Source of the DNA: Thiorhodovibrio litoralis
Lineage (GTDB): Bacteria > Pseudomonadota > Gammaproteobacteria > Chromatiales > Chromatiaceae
NCBI RefSeq assembly: GCF_033954455.1
Contig: NZ_CP121473.1
Span: forward strand, 1,536,501 to 1,600,500
DNA length: 64,000 nucleotides
Direction: 5' to 3'
Below, piece after piece: positions 60,969 to 64,000 of the stretch. The notes beneath the pieces are model-generated. The model was given only the letters and a program-made list of their open reading frames with translations. It was not told where the DNA came from and did not search any database. The translations under genes were made by a program, and so were the position numbers. Positions within the stretch are counted from its first letter, which is position 1. Each line of letters begins with the position of its first letter.

Positions 60969-63900
60969 ATGAATCCACTTAACAGGTCTCGGGGCGAGGT
61001 TTTCTTGGGGGTGAGGAACTGGGTGCATCCCTCTGGGGCGGCTGCTCCCGACACCGCCGACGAGGCACCCCTGCGCGGGGAATTGTTCAGCGGGGCGCAG
61101 ATGGAGCAGCATGGCAAGGCGCTGGCCACCTCGCACCGTCTGATGCCTGGCCATCCGCCGGATCGGCTATTGGGGCGTCTGACGGAAAACGGCCGGGTCC
61201 TGGTCGATGTTTGTCGGTTGCTGATGGTCGCGGTGACCGAAAAGCGCCGGATCGCGCCGGCCGGGGAATGGCTGCTCGATAACTTTTATCTGATCGAGGA
61301 GCAGATTCGCACCGCCAAGCGGCATTTGCCCAAGGGCTATAGTCGCGAGCTGCCGCGGCTGCGCGACGGCCCCTCGGCGGGGCTGCCGCGGGTTTATGAC
61401 TTGGCGCTGGAGATGATCGCCCATGGTGATGGGCGTGTGGACCCGGAGAACCTCAGCCGGTTCATCGCCGCCTATCAGAGCGTTACCATGCTGCGTCTGG
61501 GCGAGTTGTGGGCCGTTCCCATCATGCTGCGCCTGGCGTTGATCGAGAATCTTCGCCGGGTTGCGGCGCGGGTGGCAAGCAGTCGCGCGGATCAGAACCT
61601 GGCCGATGGCTGGGCGGATCGCATGTTGGCGATGGCCGACAGCGACCCGAAGAATCTGATCCTGGTGATCGCCGACATGGCGCGCTCCAATCCACCGATG
61701 TCCGGCGCTTTCGTCGCCGAACTGGCGCGCCGGCTGCAGGGGCGCAGCGCCGCACTGGCACTGCCGCTGACCTGGATTGAGCAGCAACTCGGCGAGTCCG
61801 GGCTCACCATCGAGCAACGGGTGCGCGCAGAGAACCAGCAGCAGGCGGCCGATCAGGTGTCCATCGGCAATAGCATTGGCAGTCTGCGCTCCCTCGGAGG
61901 GATGGACTGGCGCGAGCTGGTGGAGAGCATGAGCCTGGTCGAGCGCATCCTGCGCGAGGATCCGGCGGGCGTTTACGGGCGCATGGATTTTGCCTCCCGC
62001 GATCGCTACCGTCATGTGGTGGAGCGGATCGCCAAGCGCGGACGGCTGTCCGAAGTCGAGGTCGCACGCACGGCCATCGCGCTGGTGCGGGAGCGGGTTG
62101 CGCCGCACGAAGCAGACTTTGGCCCGTCCCCGGAAGCGCTCGTCTCGGCCCAAGCCCAGCCGGACGCCGGCCTGGCCCATGTCGGGGATGTTCTGATCGG
62201 TGGCGGACTGCCCGAGCTCGAAGAGCGCGCCGGGGTGCACCGCGCTGGGCTGGCGTGGAGGCCAAGACCGGGGAGCCCGGCGCCTCTGATGGCTTACCTG
62301 GGTGGGATTCTGGTGCTCACCACCGGCTTGTCCTGGGGGCTGCTGTCCCAGGCAGGTCCGACGCCCGGCTGGCTGTGGCCGTTCTTGGTGGCGGTGGCCG
62401 TGCTTGGCACCAGTCAATTGGCGGTGGCACTGGTGAATTGGCTCACCGGCCTGTTGACCACCCCCCGTCGGCTGCCGCGGCTGGATTATTCCGACGGCAT
62501 CCCGCCGGAGGCGCGCACCCTGGTGGTAATCCCGACCCTGCTCGGCGACGCGCGCGGGATTGAGACTCTGCTTGAGGCGCTGGAAGTGCGCTTCCTGGCC
62601 AATCGCGACGCGCACCTGCATTTCGGGTTGCTGACGGATCTCCATGATGCGCCAAACGCGACGCTACCGGACGATCAGGCATTGATCGACCAAGCCGCGC
62701 GGGGCATTGTCGCGCTCAATGCCAAGTACCCCTGCGCGAGCGGCGATCACTTCTTTCTGTTTCATCGCCCGCGGCGCTGGAATCCGCAGGCCAGGGTGTG
62801 GATGGGCTACGAGCGCAAGCGCGGCAAGCTCATGGATCTGAACGCTCTGCTGCGCTTCGATCAGGACGCCGAGCCGCGCGTGTTTCTGGTCGATGCGGCG
62901 GCTGGCATTGGCCAGACCGCAGATTCCGACACGCGCTTCGCGCGCATCGTCGGCGACCGGCGACTGCTGGCGAACCTGCGCTATGTCATCACCCTGGATA
63001 CCGACACCCAGCTGCCGCGCGACGCGGCGCGGGAGATGGTCGGTGCCATGGCGCATCCGCTCAATCAGCCGCGCTTCGACCCCGCGCTGGGGCGGGTGCG
63101 TGCAGGCTATGGCATCCTACAGCCACGTGTGGCGGTCAGCCTGCCCGGCTCGAATCGTTCGCGGTTCGCGCGTCTGCACGGGCAGGACGCTGGCATCGAT
63201 CCCTACACCCAGGCGGTGTCGGATCTCTACCAGGATGGGTTCCAGGAAGGCTCCTTCATTGGCAAGGGCATCTACCAGATCGATGCCTTCGAGGAGGCGC
63301 TTGATGATCGCTTCCCCGAGAATCGCATCCTCAGTCACGATCTGCTCGAGGGCTGCTACGCGCGCTCCGGGCTGCTCTCCGATGTGCCTCTGTACGAAGA
63401 CTATCCCGCCAGCTATCGCGCCGATGTGAGCCGCCGTCACCGCTGGATTCGCGGCGACTGGCAGATCGCCCAGTGGCTGCTGCCGCGCGTGCCCGGTCGC
63501 TTTGGGCGCTGGCAGCGAAATCCGATCTCCGCCCTGTCGCGCTGGAAGCTGGCCGACAACCTGCGCCGCAGCCTGGTGCCCGCAGCCCTGACCGCACTGC
63601 TGGTGCTGGGGCTGGTGTGGCTGGACGCCTCTGGCCTGTGGACCCTGGCGGTGCTTGGCATCCTGCTGATTCCACCGCTGCTGATCGCCTTGTTGGGGGT
63701 GCCGCGCAAACCCGGGGATCTGCACTGGCCGGCGCATCTGGCCGGCGTCGCGCGGGCCGCTGGTCAGCGCTTGACGCAGGCGCTCTTTAACCTGGCCTGC
63801 CTGCCCTACGAAGCCTACTTCAGCCTGGGTGCCGTGCTCCGCACCCTGTGGCGGCTGGTTGTGAGCCGGCGCCATATGCTCGACTGGACCTCCTCCGGCG

Positions 63901-64000
63901 AGCTGGCGCGCGCGGACGACCGGCTGGTCGCAGCTTACCGCACCATGTGGATTGCCCCGGCGACGGCGCTGCTCGCCGGCGTCGGCCTGGCGTGGCGGGA
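60969..64000 (+). CDS. Cyclic beta-1,2-glucan synthase, N-terminal part (cut by window end)
   Basis: An uninterrupted frame of 1010 codons running off the window end; the full NdvB-type enzyme is about 2800 residues. It matches the glycosyltransferase-84/GH94 cyclic beta-1,2-glucan synthase: the N-terminal segment EWLLDNFYLIEEQIRTAKRHLPKGYSRELPRL is characteristic, followed by membrane spans (AYLGGILVLTTGLSWGLLSQ, ~440-490), the nucleotide-sugar DxD in YVITLDTDTQLPRDAAREMVG, SHDLLEGCYARSG and the RRHRWIRGDWQIAQWLLPRVPGRFG segment, and further spans. Product: periplasmic glucan for osmoadaptation. The ATG at 60969 precedes the conserved region by ~75 residues of variable sequence; no clear ribosome-binding site, so the start is tentative. 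A long open frame on the opposite strand (61167-62645) is its shadow. Confidence 0.92.
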   Translation, partial: MNPLNRSRGEVFLGVRNWVHPSGAAAPDTADEAPLRGELFSGAQMEQHGKALATSHRLMPGHPPDRLLGRLTENGRVLVDVCRLLMVAVTEKRRIAPAGEWLLDNFYLIEEQIRTAKRHLPKGYSRELPRLRDGPSAGLPRVYDLALEMIAHGDGRVDPENLSRFIAAYQSVTMLRLGELWAVPIMLRLALIENLRRVAARVASSRADQNLADGWADRMLAMADSDPKNLILVIADMARSNPPMSGAFVAELARRLQGRSAALALPLTWIEQQLGESGLTIEQRVRAENQQQAADQVSIGNSIGSLRSLGGMDWRELVESMSLVERILREDPAGVYGRMDFASRDRYRHVVERIAKRGRLSEVEVARTAIALVRERVAPHEADFGPSPEALVSAQAQPDAGLAHVGDVLIGGGLPELEERAGVHRAGLAWRPRPGSPAPLMAYLGGILVLTTGLSWGLLSQAGPTPGWLWPFLVAVAVLGTSQLAVALVNWLTGLLTTPRRLPRLDYSDGIPPEARTLVVIPTLLGDARGIETLLEALEVRFLANRDAHLHFGLLTDLHDAPNATLPDDQALIDQAARGIVALNAKYPCASGDHFFLFHRPRRWNPQARVWMGYERKRGKLMDLNALLRFDQDAEPRVFLVDAAAGIGQTADSDTRFARIVGDRRLLANLRYVITLDTDTQLPRDAAREMVGAMAHPLNQPRFDPALGRVRAGYGILQPRVAVSLPGSNRSRFARLHGQDAGIDPYTQAVSDLYQDGFQEGSFIGKGIYQIDAFEEALDDRFPENRILSHDLLEGCYARSGLLSDVPLYEDYPASYRADVSRRHRWIRGDWQIAQWLLPRVPGRFGRWQRNPISALSRWKLADNLRRSLVPAALTALLVLGLVWLDASGLWTLAVLGILLIPPLLIALLGVPRKPGDLHWPAHLAGVARAAGQRLTQALFNLACLPYEAYFSLGAVLRTLWRLVVSRRHMLDWTSSGELARADDRLVAAYRTMWIAPATALLAGVGLAWR

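Noticed and set aside
61167-62645. Long open frame on the reverse strand, nearly 500 codons
   Set aside because: It lies wholly antisense to the cyclic-glucan synthase, whose forward translation carries conserved family motifs. The reverse reading is His/Gln/Arg-rich, typical of the antisense of GC-rich genes.

Overview
The window reads as an ordinary, gene-dense stretch of a GC-rich gammaproteobacterial chromosome, most likely a purple sulfur bacterium of the Chromatiaceae. Reasons: gammaproteobacterial gene orders (mnmA-hflD-...-purB; thiG-trmB), a small membrane protein matching the family named after a Thiocystis violascens locus (Thivi_2564), C5-pathway haem/bacteriochlorophyll precursor synthesis (hemL), glycogen and trehalose genes, and close spacing of mostly housekeeping genes. 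No photosynthesis or sulfur-oxidation genes lie in the window, so the lineage call is inference and the genus cannot be given. No rRNA, tRNA, CRISPR, transposase or prophage genes were seen.

Layout. 0.1-3.6 kb: a Uma2 nuclease-like gene, an unknown membrane protein, mpl (cell-wall recycling) and ubiX. 3.5-8.2 kb, reverse strand: a three-domain DedA/PAP2/LssY membrane protein, then thiD-hemL. 8.3-11.3 kb: thioredoxin-like protein, acylphosphatase, rubrerythrin, VWA protein and membrane DnaJ protein. 11.4-13.8 kb, reverse: a zinc-ribbon transmembrane Ser/Thr kinase preceded by a small Q-rich secreted protein. 14.4-17.5 kb, reverse: a Mla-type lipid transporter (permease with fused STAS domain, ATPase, MCE protein). 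17.7-20 kb: a methyltransferase and an HD-GYP protein. 20-22.3 kb, reverse: an UPF0045 protein, a metallophosphoesterase and hslO. 22.5-23.3 kb: two small unknown genes followed by a perfect 12 x 15 bp tandem repeat. 23.5-29.9 kb, reverse: glgC, rfbB-rfbA-rfbC, purM-purN. 30.3-33.8 kb: gpmI, thyA, sohB. 33.9-39.8 kb: a zinc-ribbon membrane protein, a lipoprotein, treZ, a GNAT protein and an EamA transporter. 40-41.4 kb: two paralogous OmpA-like proteins ending in a strong terminator. 41.6-48.7 kb, reverse: aguA, mnmA, hflD, acnA, purB. 49-51.7 kb: tsaD and, convergent, a membrane-fused spermidine-synthase-like protein. 52-58.3 kb: thiG, trmB, fetA, fetB, then an HlyD/ABC-2 efflux system. 58.7-64 kb: a chemoreceptor, a small Thivi_2564-type protein and the first ~1010 codons of a very large cyclic beta-1,2-glucan synthase cut by the window end.

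The most unusual content is repeat structure rather than a novel gene cluster. First, a ~112-133 bp imperfect palindrome occurs four times, in two head-to-head pairs that bracket purM and aguA; its ~27 bp arms show paired substitutions in one copy. Second, short tandem repeats with unit length 12 or 15 bp (therefore frame-neutral) recur at gene 3' ends, protein linkers and intergenic gaps, adding pentapeptide- or tetrapeptide-period tails to otherwise conserved proteins. Third, the PAP2 domain of the DedA fusion has lost both catalytic histidines.
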